Shown here one piece after another: positions 19,680 to 32,393 of a stretch of 64,000 bases of DNA. This DNA is from Enterobacter sp. Ag1 (GTDB taxonomy: Bacteria > Pseudomonadota > Gammaproteobacteria > Enterobacterales > Enterobacteriaceae). Numbering within the stretch: position 1 is the first letter of the stretch; each line of letters begins with the position of its first letter. The notes under the pieces were generated by a model that had not been told where the DNA came from, did no database searches, and saw only the letters and a list, made by a program, of their open reading frames with translations. The translations under genes were made by a program, and so were the position numbers. The stretch is taken from the NCBI GenBank assembly GCA_000277545.1, contig AKXM01000016.1, positions 124,001-188,000 of the forward strand, read 5' to 3'.

Positions 19680-20141
19680 CTATATGCGGCGGGCTTGCCA
19701 GAATTTTTTACGCCAGTAGACGTTGTCCAGAGAGGAACGCATAACGCCGCGACTGGTAGACGCGTGAATAAAGGTGTTGTCGGTGTCATAAATGCCGACG
19801 TGCAGGCCGCTTTCGCCCGAGCCGGTTTTGAAGAACACCAGATCGCCAGGCAGCAGGTCGTCTTTATCGATTTTTGTGCCGATTTCTGCCTGCTCGCTGG
19901 TCATGCGCGGCAGCATCAGATCGAACCTGTCGCGGAAGGTCATCAGCACGAAGCCGGAACAGTCCACGCCGCGTCGACTCATGCCACCGTAGGTGTACGG
20001 CGTGCCGTGCCAGCTGCGGAGCTGATCGTTTAGCTGAGCGATAACGGTGATGGAATCGGAAAGCCTGGCGTTCGGATGAGGGGCATTATGACTACACCCC
20101 ACCAACACTATGCATGCCACTGCAATAAGCCACAAACGCAT
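19680..20141 (-). CDS. nlpC: NlpC/P60 family lipoprotein, probable peptidoglycan endopeptidase
   Basis: A 153-residue lipoprotein. The signal sequence ends in a lipobox LVGC with the lipidated cysteine at 16. The NlpC/P60 catalytic residues are C61 (DCSGF), H114 (GLHVGIY) and H126 (FIHAS). It matches E. coli NlpC closely, including the C-terminal KKFWQARRI. Members cleave the gamma-D-Glu to diaminopimelate bond of cell-wall peptides. It precedes btuD as in E. coli. Confidence 0.95.
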   Translation of the reverse strand: MRLWLIAVACIVLVGCSHNAPHPNARLSDSITVIAQLNDQLRSWHGTPYTYGGMSRRGVDCSGFVLMTFRDRFDLMLPRMTSEQAEIGTKIDKDDLLPGDLVFFKTGSGESGLHVGIYDTDNTFIHASTSRGVMRSSLDNVYWRKKFWQARRI

Positions 20142-20217
20142 TTTCAGACAACTCCCGGTCTTGCTGTTTCCAGTAATTTAGCCTGTCGCCCGGAATTATT
20201 GCAAGCTTTCCACGATG

Positions 20218-20964
20218 TTATAACGGGCTTATCAGCATACTGTGCCCTTCGATACGCAAGAGTCGGAACGGCATTTGGTAAGCTGCGGCTAAATTTTTTG
20301 GCGTCAGCACTTCATCCTTCGGCCCCTGAGCGATCATTTTTCCCTCACGCAAGAGCCACACTTTATGGGCATGACGCAGGCTATGGTTCAAATCATGGCT
20401 GCTCATCACTACCGCAATACCCGTCTCACAAAACGCAAGCAACAGGCGATCTAATGCGGCCTGCTGGGCGACATCAAGGCTGTTCATCGGCTCATCCAGC
20501 AGCAAGAGCTGCCCTTCGGGATTGGCCGAGGGATCAATCTGCAGCAGCACGGCGGCAAGGCGAACGCGCTGCCATTCACCGCCGGAAAGCTGGTTGACCG
20601 ACCGGGTCAGTTTGTCTGAGAGCCATAGCGACGCCGCCAGACGCAGCATTGCCGCTTCGGACTCAGGCGAGGATTGATGTAGCTGCAGGTAATGCCAGAC
20701 GGGCATTGCAAAAGGAGGAAGCTGCTGCTGGCTTAGCCAGGCACGATGTCGGGATAGCCCGGCAGGCAACCAGTCGTCAAGCGGCTGCTGGTTAAACAGA
20801 AGGCTGCCTTGCCCGGCGCTTAACCCTGCCATTCGCGTGAGCAGCGTGCTCTTGCCTGCCCCGTTCGGCCCGACAAGATGGATAAGTTCTCCGGGCTCCA
20901 CCGCCGCAGATATTGGCCCAACCCGGCCCGCGACGGTGACGCCTGTCAGCTGCAGCAGGGACAA
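20218..20964 (-). CDS. btuD: Vitamin B12 ABC importer ATP-binding protein
   Basis: A 248-residue ABC ATPase matching BtuD. Walker [10 protein letters not shown] starts at about residue 32, the signature is [17 protein letters not shown], and Walker B is [12 protein letters not shown]. It drives BtuC2D2 with BtuF to import cobalamin across the inner membrane. It is separated from btuE by one base. The order btuC-btuE-btuD in transcription direction is the E. coli arrangement. Confidence 0.96.
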   Translation of the reverse strand: MSLLQLTGVTVAGRVGPISAAVEPGELIHLVGPNGAGKSTLLTRMAGLSAGQGSLLFNQQPLDDWLPAGLSRHRAWLSQQQLPPFAMPVWHYLQLHQSSPESEAAMLRLAASLWLSDKLTRSVNQLSGGEWQRVRLAAVLLQIDPSANPEGQLLLLDEPMNSLDVAQQAALDRLLLAFCETGIAVVMSSHDLNHSLRHAHKVWLLREGKMIAQGPKDEVLTPKNLAAAYQMPFRLLRIEGHSMLISPL

Positions 20965-20965
20965 C

Positions 20966-21517
20966 TTATTTAGCCAACGCCTGTTTAATGGCGTCCAGCA
21001 CCACAGGATCTTCCGGCGTCATGTCCGGAGAGAAACGCTGAATCACTTTGCCATCACGGCCAATCAGGAATTTTTCGAAATTCCACAGGATGTCGTCAGG
21101 GTAAAGCGGACCACGCCCTTTGCTGCTCATTCGCTCCAGAAAACCGCTGCCTTCCGGGGCAACGGCTGCCGGGCGCGCATCAATCAGCTTCTGATAAAAC
21201 GGATGTCGGTGCTCGCCGTTGACATCGATTTTGCTAAACAGCGGGAACGTCACGCCGTAGGTAGTGCTGCAGAAGGTTTTAATTTCTTCGCTACTGCCAG
21301 GCTCTTGCCCCAGGAACTGATTACATGGGAAACCAAGCACGCTGAACCCCTGATCTTCAAAGTCTTTTTGCAGGTTTTCCAGTTGCTCATACTGCGGCGT
21401 CAGGCCGCACCTGGAAGCGACGTTCACCACCAGCAGCACTTTTCCCTGCCAGCTCTCCAGCGTGGTGTTTTCGCCGTCAATGGTGGTGACTTCGGTATTC
21501 AGAACATTGCTTTGCAT
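20966..21517 (-). CDS. btuE: Glutathione/thioredoxin peroxidase BtuE
   Basis: A 183-residue protein, the same length as E. coli BtuE, of the glutathione peroxidase family. The peroxidatic cysteine is C37 in [12 protein letters not shown], and the partners lie in FPCNQF and LWNFEKFL. It reduces hydroperoxides in the cell and is not needed for B12 transport despite its position. ATG 21517 has AGAGGA upstream. A much longer open frame to 21835 runs through btuC and is rejected. Confidence 0.96.
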   Translation of the reverse strand: MQSNVLNTEVTTIDGENTTLESWQGKVLLVVNVASRCGLTPQYEQLENLQKDFEDQGFSVLGFPCNQFLGQEPGSSEEIKTFCSTTYGVTFPLFSKIDVNGEHRHPFYQKLIDARPAAVAPEGSGFLERMSSKGRGPLYPDDILWNFEKFLIGRDGKVIQRFSPDMTPEDPVVLDAIKQALAK

Positions 21518-21543
21518 ATCATCCTCTTCCTCTGTGAGCCGAA

Positions 21544-22524
21544 TTAACGTCCGGCTTTCAATAATAGCCAGATAAACACCGGCGCGCCGAGCGTAGCGGT
21601 GACTACGCCAATGGGCAGCTCGGCAGAACTTAGCGCGAGCCTTGCCACCACATCCGCGCCGGTTAAGATCGCGGCCCCAGCCAGCGCACTGGCTGGCAGC
21701 AAAACGCGATGATCGGTTAACCCCGCGAGACGCAGCATGTGCGGGATCACCAGACCGACAAATCCAATTGCGCCGGCAAGCGCCACGCTGACGCCAACCA
21801 GCCAGCCGGTAGCCACAACCAAAATATTGCGCCACAGCCAGACGGAAAGCCCCAACTGCCGGGCTGAGTTTTCACCGAGCGCCATCAGGTTGAGCGGCGC
21901 ATGCTGTCGGCACAGCCAGACCACCACCGGCAGCAGCGTCACCATCAGCCAGCCCTGACGCCAGTCTACGCCGCCAAAGCCGCCCATCATCCAGTACATC
22001 AGCTGGCGCAGGTCGAGGCTCGAGCTAAAGTAGACCGCCCAGGTCATCAGGGCACTACAAATAATGCCTAGGGCGACACCTGCAAGTAATAGACGACTGG
22101 TGGAGAGATGACGACGGGAAAAACGTAACAGAATAAAAGTGATCGCTAAGGCACCGAGAATGGCGCACAGCCCCAGCACCCAGCCCGGCAGCATCCCCTG
22201 CCCGAGCAACAGGGCAACAACCAGCGCAACGCCGGCGCCGTTGGAGACGCCAAGTAAACCGGGTTCGGCCAGAGGATTTTCAAACAGCGACTGCATAATC
22301 GTGCCGGTCACGGCCAGAGCCGCCCCCACCAGCAGGACGGCCAACGTTCGCGGCAGGCGGATTTGCCAGATAAAGAGCCGGGCCTCATCATTCCACCAGG
22401 AAAGAGGGGAAAACCAGACATCCCCGGCGCACAGGCTCAAGGCCAGCATCGTCGCCGTGGCAAAGACCAGGGCAACTAGCCAGCGTCGCTCAAACCTGCG
22501 TTGTCTGGTTACAAAATTCAGCAT
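21544..22524 (-). CDS. btuC: Vitamin B12 ABC importer permease
   Basis: A 326-residue FecCD family permease with ten hydrophobic segments, the same length as E. coli BtuC. Conserved segments include [36 protein letters not shown] and [20 protein letters not shown]. It forms the membrane channel of BtuC2D2. In E. coli it directly follows ihfA; here a MarR-GNAT gene is inserted between them. Confidence 0.96.
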   Translation of the reverse strand: MLNFVTRQRRFERRWLVALVFATATMLALSLCAGDVWFSPLSWWNDEARLFIWQIRLPRTLAVLLVGAALAVTGTIMQSLFENPLAEPGLLGVSNGAGVALVVALLLGQGMLPGWVLGLCAILGALAITFILLRFSRRHLSTSRLLLAGVALGIICSALMTWAVYFSSSLDLRQLMYWMMGGFGGVDWRQGWLMVTLLPVVVWLCRQHAPLNLMALGENSARQLGLSVWLWRNILVVATGWLVGVSVALAGAIGFVGLVIPHMLRLAGLTDHRVLLPASALAGAAILTGADVVARLALSSAELPIGVVTATLGAPVFIWLLLKAGR

Positions 22525-22626
22525 TCCGTAAAGGCTCCCCCTGCCCCGTTTATGCGCCTGATTTTACGGGGAGTTCGCCGAAGAGAACAAGCAAAGAAAA
22601 GGCCTTAATACCGCATCTGTCCCAAA

Positions 22627-23586
22627 TTACTTTTCTACTGGCCGTTTACGAGTGAACTGCTGCTCCAGCATTGAGCTTCCCCACTGCTCGCCCTGCCATT
22701 CCCTGGTTAGCTTGAATCCCATCGACTCATAAAGATGGCGAGCTGCATTCAGTCCGCTAAAAGTCCACAGCTGCACGGCGGAAAACCCATACTCATCGCA
22801 AAAGCGCATGGCCTCACGTAAAAGCGCTCTCCCGATACCGCTGCCATGGCACTCATCGTCGAGAATAAACCAGCGTAAATGGGCTTCGTGATTGCCCAGA
22901 TCCTCACCATCGATGGATACAGAGCCCACTATTTTGCCGTTGTGGAGCACCACCCAGATGCGGTTACACGGGCGATCCAGCCGCCCTGAAAACTCCGCCA
23001 GCCCGGCGGCGACTTTCCCTTCAAAAAAATAGCCGAAGTTATAGTGCTTTGAGTAATAGTTAGCGTGCATTTCCGCCACGCGGCCAATTACGCCCGGCTG
23101 GTATCCCGTCATTATCTCGAAGTTTTTTCTTCCCTCGTCGCCCGTCAACTCACCACGACAGGCTTTCAGCGCCTGAGCATAGTTAGACAGGCCAGCAGCG
23201 ACTGATTGCTGCGCCGGAGTATTCAGGTGCGCCAGAGCCTTCTCTACCCGCATTCTGCCGTATCTGTGGATTTCCCTGACCGTTTGTTTACCCTGGGCGG
23301 TCAAACGGAGTCGCCTGGCTCTGGCGTCTTCGTCTGAAACGCTCTCGAACAGCTCTCCCGCCTTGCGCAGTTTGCCTATCATTCGGCTGACGCTCGACTT
23401 CTCCAGACCAAGAATCTGGACCAGGTCGGCCGCAGTGACGTTCTCCCGTGAATCAATTTCCAGCAAAGCATGAACCGCAGAAGCAGAGTAGTTCGTGGCG
23501 GCAAGCGTTGAGTTGAGAAAACCAAGCTCGCGTACAACCTGGCGCGATGAGGCGCGTATAGATTCGATTAGGGTGCTGTCAGACAT
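22627..23586 (-). CDS. MarR-type regulator fused to a GNAT acetyltransferase
   Basis: A 319-residue two-domain protein. Residues about 1-150 are a winged-helix MarR domain (SASAVHALLEID, TAADLVQILGLEKSSVSRMI, DEDARARRLRLTAQGK). Residues about 160-319 are a GNAT acetyltransferase with the acetyl-CoA loop DDECHGSGIGRALLREA and LYESMGFKLTREW. ATG 23586 was chosen because the upstream extension crosses a 21-bp palindrome that is likely its operator. MarR-GNAT fusions occur widely but targets are mostly unknown. It is not present between btuC and ihfA in E. coli. The acetylated substrate cannot be inferred from the neighbours. Confidence 0.88.
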   Translation of the reverse strand: MSDSTLIESIRASSRQVVRELGFLNSTLAATNYSASAVHALLEIDSRENVTAADLVQILGLEKSSVSRMIGKLRKAGELFESVSDEDARARRLRLTAQGKQTVREIHRYGRMRVEKALAHLNTPAQQSVAAGLSNYAQALKACRGELTGDEGRKNFEIMTGYQPGVIGRVAEMHANYYSKHYNFGYFFEGKVAAGLAEFSGRLDRPCNRIWVVLHNGKIVGSVSIDGEDLGNHEAHLRWFILDDECHGSGIGRALLREAMRFCDEYGFSAVQLWTFSGLNAARHLYESMGFKLTREWQGEQWGSSMLEQQFTRKRPVEK

Positions 23587-23604
23587 GATCGATACCGTTG
23601 AAAT

Positions 23605-23625
23605 ATGGTTGTACAATACAACCAT
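23605..23625. promoter_or_regulatory. Palindromic operator before the MarR-GNAT gene
   Basis: Perfect 9-bp arms ATGGTTGTA and TACAACCAT flank a CAA centre, 19 bp upstream of the start codon. The size and position fit a MarR autoregulatory operator that would cover the promoter or early leader. Confidence 0.6.
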
Positions 23626-23682
23626 TTGGCAGAAATGTTTGTCAAGCACATGTCGTTAAGCAATAGTACTTAAAAGCAAAAG

Positions 23683-23709
23683 AAAAAGGCCGCGAATGCG
23701 GCCTTTTTT
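23683..23709. terminator. Terminator after ihfA
   Basis: The 9-bp stem AAAGGCCGC/GCGGCCTTT with a GAAT loop has A on one side and six T on the other. It can terminate ihfA on the minus strand and works in both directions. Confidence 0.85.
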
Positions 23710-23720
23710 GTTAACTCAGG

Positions 23721-24020
23721 TTACTCGTCTTTTGGCGACGCGTTTTCAACCCGACTTTTTAGCTTCTGACCAGGTCGGAAGGTCACCACACGGCGCGCCG
23801 TAATGGGAATATCTTCACCGGTCTTCGGGTTGCGCCCGGGACGTTGGTTTTTATCGCGTAAGTCAAAATTACCAAAGCCCGAGAGTTTAACCTGCTCACC
23901 GTTTTCCAGAGCGCGACGGATCTCTTCGAAAAACAGCTCTACCAGCTCTTTGGCATCTCGTTTGCTAAGCCCAAGCTTATCAAACAGATATTCTGACATT
24001 TCAGCTTTTGTAAGCGCCAT
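23721..24020 (-). CDS. ihfA: Integration host factor alpha subunit
   Basis: A 99-residue DNA-bending protein, the same length as E. coli IhfA. It pairs with IhfB to bend DNA sharply at specific sites. The beta-arm motif [14 protein letters not shown] carries the intercalating proline P65. The start [20 protein letters not shown] is the E. coli one. It lies 4 bp after pheT and is presumably also transcribed from the pheST operon. Confidence 0.98.
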
Positions 24021-24024
24021 ACGT

Positions 24025-26412
24025 TCAATCCCTCAATGATGCCTGGAATCGCTCTTTTAATGCCTCTACACATTTTGCAACGGTAGCGGCCATCTCCTCT
24101 TCTTCGAGTGTACGGCCCGTATCCTGAAGGATAAGGCTTATGGCCAGGCTCTTGTAGCCATCGGCTACGCCCTTGCCACGGTACACGTCAAATAAGTTTA
24201 CGCCAACTACCTGATTTGCGCCAACTTTCTTACACTCGGCCAAAACATCTGCTGCCGGGACGTTTTCAGCCACCACAACAGCGATATCGCGGCGGTTTGC
24301 CGGGAAGCGGGAAACGTCCTGCGCCTCAGGCACCACGCGGTCTGCGAGCTTGCTCCACAGCACCTCAAACACCACCGTGCGGCCGTTAAGGTCCAGTTTA
24401 CGCTCCAGTTCCGGGTGAACAACACCAATGAAACCAATGCATTCACCTGCTAAATAAATGGCAGCACTTTGCCCAGGATGCAAGGCCGGATTTGCTTGCG
24501 CTCTGAATTCGATGTCTGAAAGTTTACCGGTCAGGGCCAGAACGGACTCCAGATCGCCTTTCAGATCATAGAAGTCAACGGTGTTGCGCGCCAGATCCCA
24601 GTGTTCTTCATAGCGGTTGCCGCAGATAGCCCCCGCCAGCATAAGATCCTGACGAATCCCAAGGTCTGCCTGAGTATCAGGCACAAAGCGCAGGCCGGAC
24701 TCGAAAATACGCACGCGGCTTTGCTGGCGATTCTGGTTATAAACCACGGTTGTCAGCAGGCCACTCCACAGCGACAGGCGCATAGCGGACATGTCGGTAG
24801 AGATCGGATTAGGAAGAATCAGATTTTCTTCGCCAGGGTGCAAAAGCTGCTGAATTTTCGGGTCGACGAAGCTGTAGGTAATGACTTCCTGGTAACCTTT
24901 GTCCACCAGCATGGTTTTCACACGCTTCAGAGAAAGGTCGGCTTCGCGATGGGTGCCCATCACCAGACCTGCCTGTACCGGGCTGTTTGGAATACTGTTG
25001 TAGCCGTAAACGCGGGCCACTTCTTCCACCAGGTCTTCTTCAATTTCCATATCGAAACGCCAGCTCGGCGCCACGGCAGTCCACTGCGCCTGACCTTCGG
25101 TCACTTCGCAGCCCAGACGACGCAGAATGTCGCTAACCTGAGCATCTTCGATGTGGTGACCAATCAGACGGTCCAGTTTGCTGCGACGGAGCGTGATCGT
25201 AGCGCGCTTAGGCAGGTGCGCTTCGCTTGTGACATCGATAACTGGGCCAGCTTCACCGCCACAGATATCCACCAGCAGGCGAGTCGCTCGCGCCATCGCT
25301 TTATACTGCAGCGCAGGATCGACGCCGCGCTCATAGCGGTGGGAAGCATCGGTATGCAGACCATGGCGGCGCGCACGACCGGTGATAGACAGCGGGCTGA
25401 AGAAGGCACATTCCAGCAGTACGTTCTGGGTTTCGTCGTTTACGCCTGAATGCTCGCCGCCGAAGATACCGCCCATGGCCAGCGCTTTATTGTGATCGGC
25501 AATAACCAGGGTGTCGGCATTGAGCTTCGCTTCGCTGCCGTCCAGCAGGACCAGGGTTTCGCCCTCTTCCGCCATACGCACCACGATCCCGCCTTCAATA
25601 CGGTTCAGGTCGAAGGCGTGCATCGGCTGACCAAGCTCCAGCAGCACATAGTTGGTCACGTCAACCACCGCATCAATGGAACGAATACCGCAGCGACGCA
25701 GCTTCTCTTTCATCCACAGCGGCGTGGGTGCCTTAACGTTGATGCCTTTCACAACGCGGCCCAGGTAACGTGGGCAAGCTTCTGCGGCGTCTACGCGAAT
25801 AGGCAGCGTGTCATTGATAGTCGCAGCAACGGCGGTAATTTCTGGCTCAACCAGAGGCAGCTTGTTCACCACCGCCACGTCGCGAGCTACGCCGATAATA
25901 CCGAGGCAGTCGGCACGGTTTGGCGTGACGCTGATTTCAATGGTGTTGTCGTCCAGCTTCAGGTATTCGCGGATGTCAGTGCCGATTGGCGCGTCCGCTG
26001 GCAGCTCGATAATGCCATTATGATCGTCGGAAATACCCAGCTCGGAGAAGGAGCACAGCATCCCTTCGGACGGTTCACCGCGCAGTTTGGCCGCTTTGAT
26101 CTTAAAATCGCCCGGCAGCACGGCGCCAACAGTCGCCACGGCAACTTTCAGACCCTGACGGCAGTTTGGTGCGCCGCAGACGATATCCAGCAGGCGATCG
26201 CCACCGACGTTAATTTTTGTTACGCGCAGTTTGTCGGCGTTTGGATGCTGACCGCACTCGACCACTTCCCCGACCACAACGCCGTGAAAAGCCCCTGCTA
26301 CGGCATCGACACCGTCAACTTCAAGCCCGGCCATAGTTATCTGGCTGGAAAGTTCGTCACTGCTGTTGGCTGGGTTTACCCATTCGCGTAACCAGAGTTC
26401 ACTGAATTTCAT
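24025..26412 (-). CDS. pheT: Phenylalanyl-tRNA synthetase beta subunit
   Basis: A 795-residue protein, the usual length for the family. With PheS it forms the alpha2beta2 enzyme that charges tRNA-Phe. Visible order: an N-terminal segment [14 protein letters not shown], an EMAP/OB-type tRNA-binding domain (about 40-150, [19 protein letters not shown]), the B3/B4 editing region, the B5 domain, and the C-terminal ferredoxin-fold anticodon-binding domain ([14 protein letters not shown] to the end). It follows pheS by 14 bp and is followed by ihfA. Confidence 0.98.
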
Positions 26413-26426
26413 TGGATATCCCGCCT

Positions 26427-27589
<1,163 letters not shown>

Positions 27590-27628
27590 GCTTGCAGTTA
27601 CCTTGTTTTGACAAATTTCGCTTTGGCT

Positions 27629-27657
27629 ATTGAACGAGCTACGGCGTTGAAAGTCAA
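27629..27657 (-). promoter_or_regulatory. Candidate pheMST promoter
   Basis: On the minus strand TTGACT and TTCAAT are separated by 17 bp, with a start expected about 33 bp before pheM. It fits a sigma-70 promoter but is assigned by pattern only. Confidence 0.5.
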
Positions 27658-27796
27658 TAAATTGATTGTGTTATGCCCGAATAATTCGATTTGTAGTAAG
27701 GCGACAAGCTCGATTATCCCCGGGAGCTTACTTAAGTAAGTGACTGGGGTCAGCAAGTGCAGTTAACGCAGCTACAGATGAAGTATGACGGGGATA

Positions 27797-27824
27797 AATT
27801 AAAAGAGGGAGCAAGCTCCCTCTT
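27797..27824 (-). terminator. Terminator after rplT
   Basis: A 10-bp stem AAGAGGGAGC/GCTCCCTCTT lies 10 bp downstream of the rplT stop. A T-rich stretch follows it on the minus strand. It separates thrS-infC-rpmI-rplT from pheMST. Confidence 0.8.
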
Positions 27825-27833
27825 ATAACTGGC

Positions 27834-28193
<360 letters not shown>

Positions 28194-28234
28194 GCTCTCC
28201 TGTTTCTATTCTGAATTAATTAAAAAAAGTTTAC

Positions 28235-28453
<219 letters not shown>

Positions 28454-28523
28454 TTAATAAAACGAACCAGTAGGCGAACAAAACCCGCGAGGCCTAAGCC
28501 CCGCGGTCTGTTACTTGATGGCC

Positions 28524-29069
<546 letters not shown>

Positions 29070-30998
29070 TTATTCCTCCAGTTGATGAAGATTGCGGCTG
29101 CGAATTTCTTGCTGCAGCTTTTCAATCAATTCGTTGACGTCCATGCTCCCCAGGTCTTTGCCGCGGCGGGTACGAACGGCAACTTTGCCTGCTTCGACCT
29201 CTTTATCGCCACAAACCAGCATATAAGGGACACGACGTAACGTGTGTTCACGGATTTTAAAGCCTATCTTCTCATTTCTCAAGTCTGCTTTTACGCGAAT
29301 GCCCGCATTTTGGAGTTTACGAGTCAATTCGTTAACGTATTCTGCCTGGCCGTCGGTGATATTCATCACCACCGCCTGCACCGGAGCAAGCCAGGTTGGG
29401 AAGAAACCAGCAAACTCTTCGGTCAGAATACCGATAAAGCGTTCCATTGAACCTAAAATGGCGCGGTGAATCATTACCGGCACCAAACGCTCGTTATTTT
29501 CGCCAATATAGGAGGCGTTCAAGCGGGTTGGCAGGGAGAAGTCAAGCTGAACGGTACCACACTGCCAGGCACGATCCAGGCAGTCATACAGCGTGAACTC
29601 AATTTTCGGGCCGTAGAATGCACCTTCACCCGGCTGATAGTCAAACGGGATATTGTTTTCCTGCAATGCAACAGCCAGATCCGCTTCCGCGCGATCCCAC
29701 ATTTCGTCACTGCCGATGCGTTTTTCCGGACGGGTAGACAGTTTCACCACGATTTTCTCGAAACCGAAGGTGCTGTACATGTCGTAGACCATGCGGATAC
29801 AGCTGTTTACTTCATCGCGAACCTGCTCTTCAGTACAGAAGATGTGGGCGTCGTCCTGAGTAAAGCCGCGAACACGCATCAGGCCATGCAGAGCGCCCGA
29901 AGGCTCATTGCGGTGGCAGCTACCAAATTCCGCCATCCGCAGCGGCAGGTCGCGGTAGGACTTCAGGCCCTGGTTGAAGATCTGCACGTGGCCCGGGCAG
30001 TTCATCGGTTTGATGCAGTATTCACGGTTCTCGGAAGAGGTGGTGAACATCGCGTCTTTGTAGTTGTCCCAGTGGCCCGTTTTTTCCCACAGGACGCGGT
30101 CCATCATGAACGGACCTTTTACTTCCTGGTACTGGTACTCTTTCAGCTTGGAACGGACGAACACTTCCAGCTCGCGGAAAATCGTCCAGCCGTCGTTATG
30201 CCAGAACACCATACCCGGCGCTTCTTCCTGCATATGGTACAGGTCAAGCTGCTTGCCGATTTTGCGGTGATCGCGCTTGGATGCTTCTTCCAGACGCTGC
30301 AGATAAGCATTCAGCTGCTTTTTGTCCGCCCAGGCAGTGCCGTAGATACGCTGCAGCATCTTGTTGTTGCTGTCACCGCGCCAGTATGCGCCGGAGGTTT
30401 TCTGCAGCTTGAAGTGATGGCAGAAACGCATGTTTGGCACATGTGGCCCGCGGCACATATCCACGTATTCTTCATGATGATACAAACCTGGTTTGTCATC
30501 ATGGCTGATGTTTTCATCAAGAATGGCAACTTTGTAGTTTTCGCCGCGGTTGACGAAAGTCTCACGCGCTTCCTGCCAGCTCACCTTTTTCTTGATAACG
30601 TCGTAATCTTTCTCGGCCAGCTCGTGCATACGCTTCTCGAGCAGCTCAAGATCTTCCTGCGTCAGGGTGTGGTCCAGATCAACGTCGTAGTAGAAACCGT
30701 TGTCGATAACCGGGCCGATCGCCATTTTAGTGTGCGGCCACAGCTGCTTGATGGCATGACCGAGCAGGTGAGCACAAGAGTGGCGAAGAATTTCCAGACC
30801 CGCTTCGTCTTTAGCGGTGATAATGGCGAGCTTCGCGTCGTTTTCGATAATATCGGAAGCATCAACCAGTTCACCGTCTACGCGGCCAGCGATACACGCT
30901 TTGGCAAGACCTGGACCGATGTCCAGCGCAACGTCCATTGGGCTAACGGGTTTGTCGTAATGGCGTTGGCTGCCATCAGGAAGAGTAATAACAGGCAT
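29070..30998 (-). CDS. thrS: Threonyl-tRNA synthetase
   Basis: A 642-residue class II synthetase, the E. coli length. The order is an N-terminal TGS domain ([20 protein letters not shown]), the editing domain ([16 protein letters not shown] with its zinc-type histidines), the catalytic core (NCPGHVQIF with the zinc cysteine, [20 protein letters not shown]) and the anticodon-binding domain at the C-terminus. ATG 30998 has AAGGACTT upstream. Translation is probably autoregulated through the leader hairpin at 31020-31040. Confidence 0.98.
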   Translation of the reverse strand: MPVITLPDGSQRHYDKPVSPMDVALDIGPGLAKACIAGRVDGELVDASDIIENDAKLAIITAKDEAGLEILRHSCAHLLGHAIKQLWPHTKMAIGPVIDNGFYYDVDLDHTLTQEDLELLEKRMHELAEKDYDVIKKKVSWQEARETFVNRGENYKVAILDENISHDDKPGLYHHEEYVDMCRGPHVPNMRFCHHFKLQKTSGAYWRGDSNNKMLQRIYGTAWADKKQLNAYLQRLEEASKRDHRKIGKQLDLYHMQEEAPGMVFWHNDGWTIFRELEVFVRSKLKEYQYQEVKGPFMMDRVLWEKTGHWDNYKDAMFTTSSENREYCIKPMNCPGHVQIFNQGLKSYRDLPLRMAEFGSCHRNEPSGALHGLMRVRGFTQDDAHIFCTEEQVRDEVNSCIRMVYDMYSTFGFEKIVVKLSTRPEKRIGSDEMWDRAEADLAVALQENNIPFDYQPGEGAFYGPKIEFTLYDCLDRAWQCGTVQLDFSLPTRLNASYIGENNERLVPVMIHRAILGSMERFIGILTEEFAGFFPTWLAPVQAVVMNITDGQAEYVNELTRKLQNAGIRVKADLRNEKIGFKIREHTLRRVPYMLVCGDKEVEAGKVAVRTRRGKDLGSMDVNELIEKLQQEIRSRNLHQLEE

Positions 30999-31019
30999 GT
31001 TAAGTCCTTATCTGCAGTG

Positions 31020-31040
31020 GTGACCCACACGAAAGATCAC
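31020..31040 (-). promoter_or_regulatory. ThrRS mRNA operator hairpin (tRNA-Thr anticodon mimic)
   Basis: On the minus strand GTGATC and GGTCAC pair around a UUUCGUGUG loop, 22 bp before the thrS start codon. The loop carries CGU, a threonine anticodon. It matches domain 2 of the E. coli thrS operator, where ThrRS binding blocks ribosome access. Confidence 0.75.
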
Positions 31041-31255
31041 ATACAGTAGAGAAATTGGATTTAGAACAACTCGTTGCGTAACCATTTGACCAACAATCGC
31101 CGAATTGGTACGCAGTCTGGTGTACAAATGAAAATGGCATCACTGCCATCTCACCTGAATCGCAGATGGTAACACTAACAGGAAGGGGAATACATCCCTT
31201 GTTGCCGTGAACGAGCTTGATAAATAGGGCCGTCGCCCACCCTTTTCAAGGCGCG

Positions 31256-31510
31256 TTATGCCGCTTTGTCTTTCTCTTCCACCAGCACCAGCGGGCATTT
31301 TTTTACCTTACAAGCCTGGGAGTAAGCCAGGTCGCACACCGCACAAAGGTCTCTCAGTTCCGACTCATATTCGTATTCCATAAAATAGCGAAAAGTCCCA
31401 CCGCCGGACTCAGTGCGCCAGAATCGCTGCGGCTCCAGAATTTCATCAAGCTGCCTGAAGGTCAGGGCTGAAGGGTTATGAAACCCCACTCGTACGCGAT
31501 AGATAGTCAT
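31256..31510 (-). CDS. Small four-cysteine protein of unknown function
   Basis: An 84-residue frame I do not recognise. The C-terminal half holds C56, C59, C67 and C72, spaced CxxC-x7-C-x4-C, which could bind zinc or an iron-sulfur cluster. The N-terminal half is rich in aromatic residues and charged, with no signal peptide or membrane segment. It is co-oriented with thrS and starts 512 bp before it, divergent from nothing nearby. The SD before ATG 31510 is weak. The cysteine pattern and coding-like composition argue for a real gene, but I found no family to name. Confidence 0.6.
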   Translation of the reverse strand: MTIYRVRVGFHNPSALTFRQLDEILEPQRFWRTESGGGTFRYFMEYEYESELRDLCAVCDLAYSQACKVKKCPLVLVEEKDKAA

Positions 31511-31597
31511 GCACGATTATTCTCAGGGCGCGATGCGTTTTGCCAGGTGGTTTTGGTTCTCAAAAGGATAGGAAAAAACGAAGAGTGGGCGCACGAG

Positions 31598-31626
31598 GAA
31601 AAAACAAAGCCGGATATTGTCCGGCT
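31598..31626 (-). terminator. Terminator after ydiY
   Basis: On the minus strand the stem AGCCGGA/TCCGGCT with a 5-nt loop is followed by TTGTTTTTT. It lies directly downstream of the ydiY stop. Confidence 0.85.
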
Positions 31627-31634
31627 TCTTAATC

Positions 31635-32393
31635 TTACATCTTATACCCGAGCGTAATTTGCGTACGTCTGTCGGTATGGTTTGGTGCAGTAGACGGCGG
31701 ATCGGAGTTCCAGGTCACGTTATAGCCTACTTTCAGGCCAAAGTGCTCACTGATAGCCACATCCAGCGCCGTTTCGGAGTTCACCGTGGTGTCGTCACTG
31801 CCCAGCACGGACACGCCCTGAATAAACTTAGCGTTGTCGGTCAGCTGCCAGTTATAAGTCGCAGACGCATAGCCCAGCGCCTGAGTCTCGTTTTTACCAT
31901 CGGTAAATTCGTCATAACGCACACCTGGACCGAATTCCACACGCAGACTGTGAACTGGACCGTTCAGCAACTGGCGACCATAACCCGCAGTGAAGACATC
32001 GCGCGCATGATAGCCGTTGTACCGGTCAGTCAACCAGCTGGCCTGACCAAAGAGATAGTCATAGTCAGTCATGTTGTAACGACCACGTCCACCCGCTGAG
32101 TATTTCTCGGAAGAACGCACATCGTTGGAAGAGGTGTTACTGGCGGTACCCCAAATTGACCAGGCGGTAGCCGTATTGTACCAGGTCATATTGGTGTTTG
32201 CAGTCAAGTTGGAACTTTTGGTATTGCCTGCCTGCGCAAGATAGCCTGCATTCAGATTACCTTCGAAGGGTTTCTTCGCGGTAGTCGGGTCATCCATGAC
32301 AGTAAATACTGAGTCATCTGCCACTGCGAAATGGCTAAAGAACGCTCCACCGGTGAGTAAAAGCGCAACCGGCACTGTCTTTAAAAGCTTCAT
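31635..32393 (-). CDS. ydiY: DUF481 outer-membrane-type protein YdiY
   Basis: A 252-residue protein, the same length as E. coli YdiY and similar throughout. A signal peptide (about 1-25, ending AVA) precedes a beta-rich DUF481 domain (SSEKYSAGGRGRYNMTDYDY, FGQASWLTDRYNGY, FGPGVRYDEFTDGK) ending in GYKM. DUF481 proteins are predicted small outer-membrane barrels of unknown role. E. coli ydiY has been linked to acid induction. It is transcribed divergently from pfkB. Confidence 0.93.
   Translation of the reverse strand: MKLLKTVPVALLLTGGAFFSHFAVADDSVFTVMDDPTTAKKPFEGNLNAGYLAQAGNTKSSNLTANTNMTWYNTATAWSIWGTASNTSSNDVRSSEKYSAGGRGRYNMTDYDYLFGQASWLTDRYNGYHARDVFTAGYGRQLLNGPVHSLRVEFGPGVRYDEFTDGKNETQALGYASATYNWQLTDNAKFIQGVSVLGSDDTTVNSETALDVAISEHFGLKVGYNVTWNSDPPSTAPNHTDRRTQITLGYKM

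Noticed and set aside
29466-31049. A 527-codon open frame on the plus strand opposite thrS
   Set aside because: It is antisense to a highly conserved synthetase and shows no recognisable domain. The frame is an effect of codon bias.
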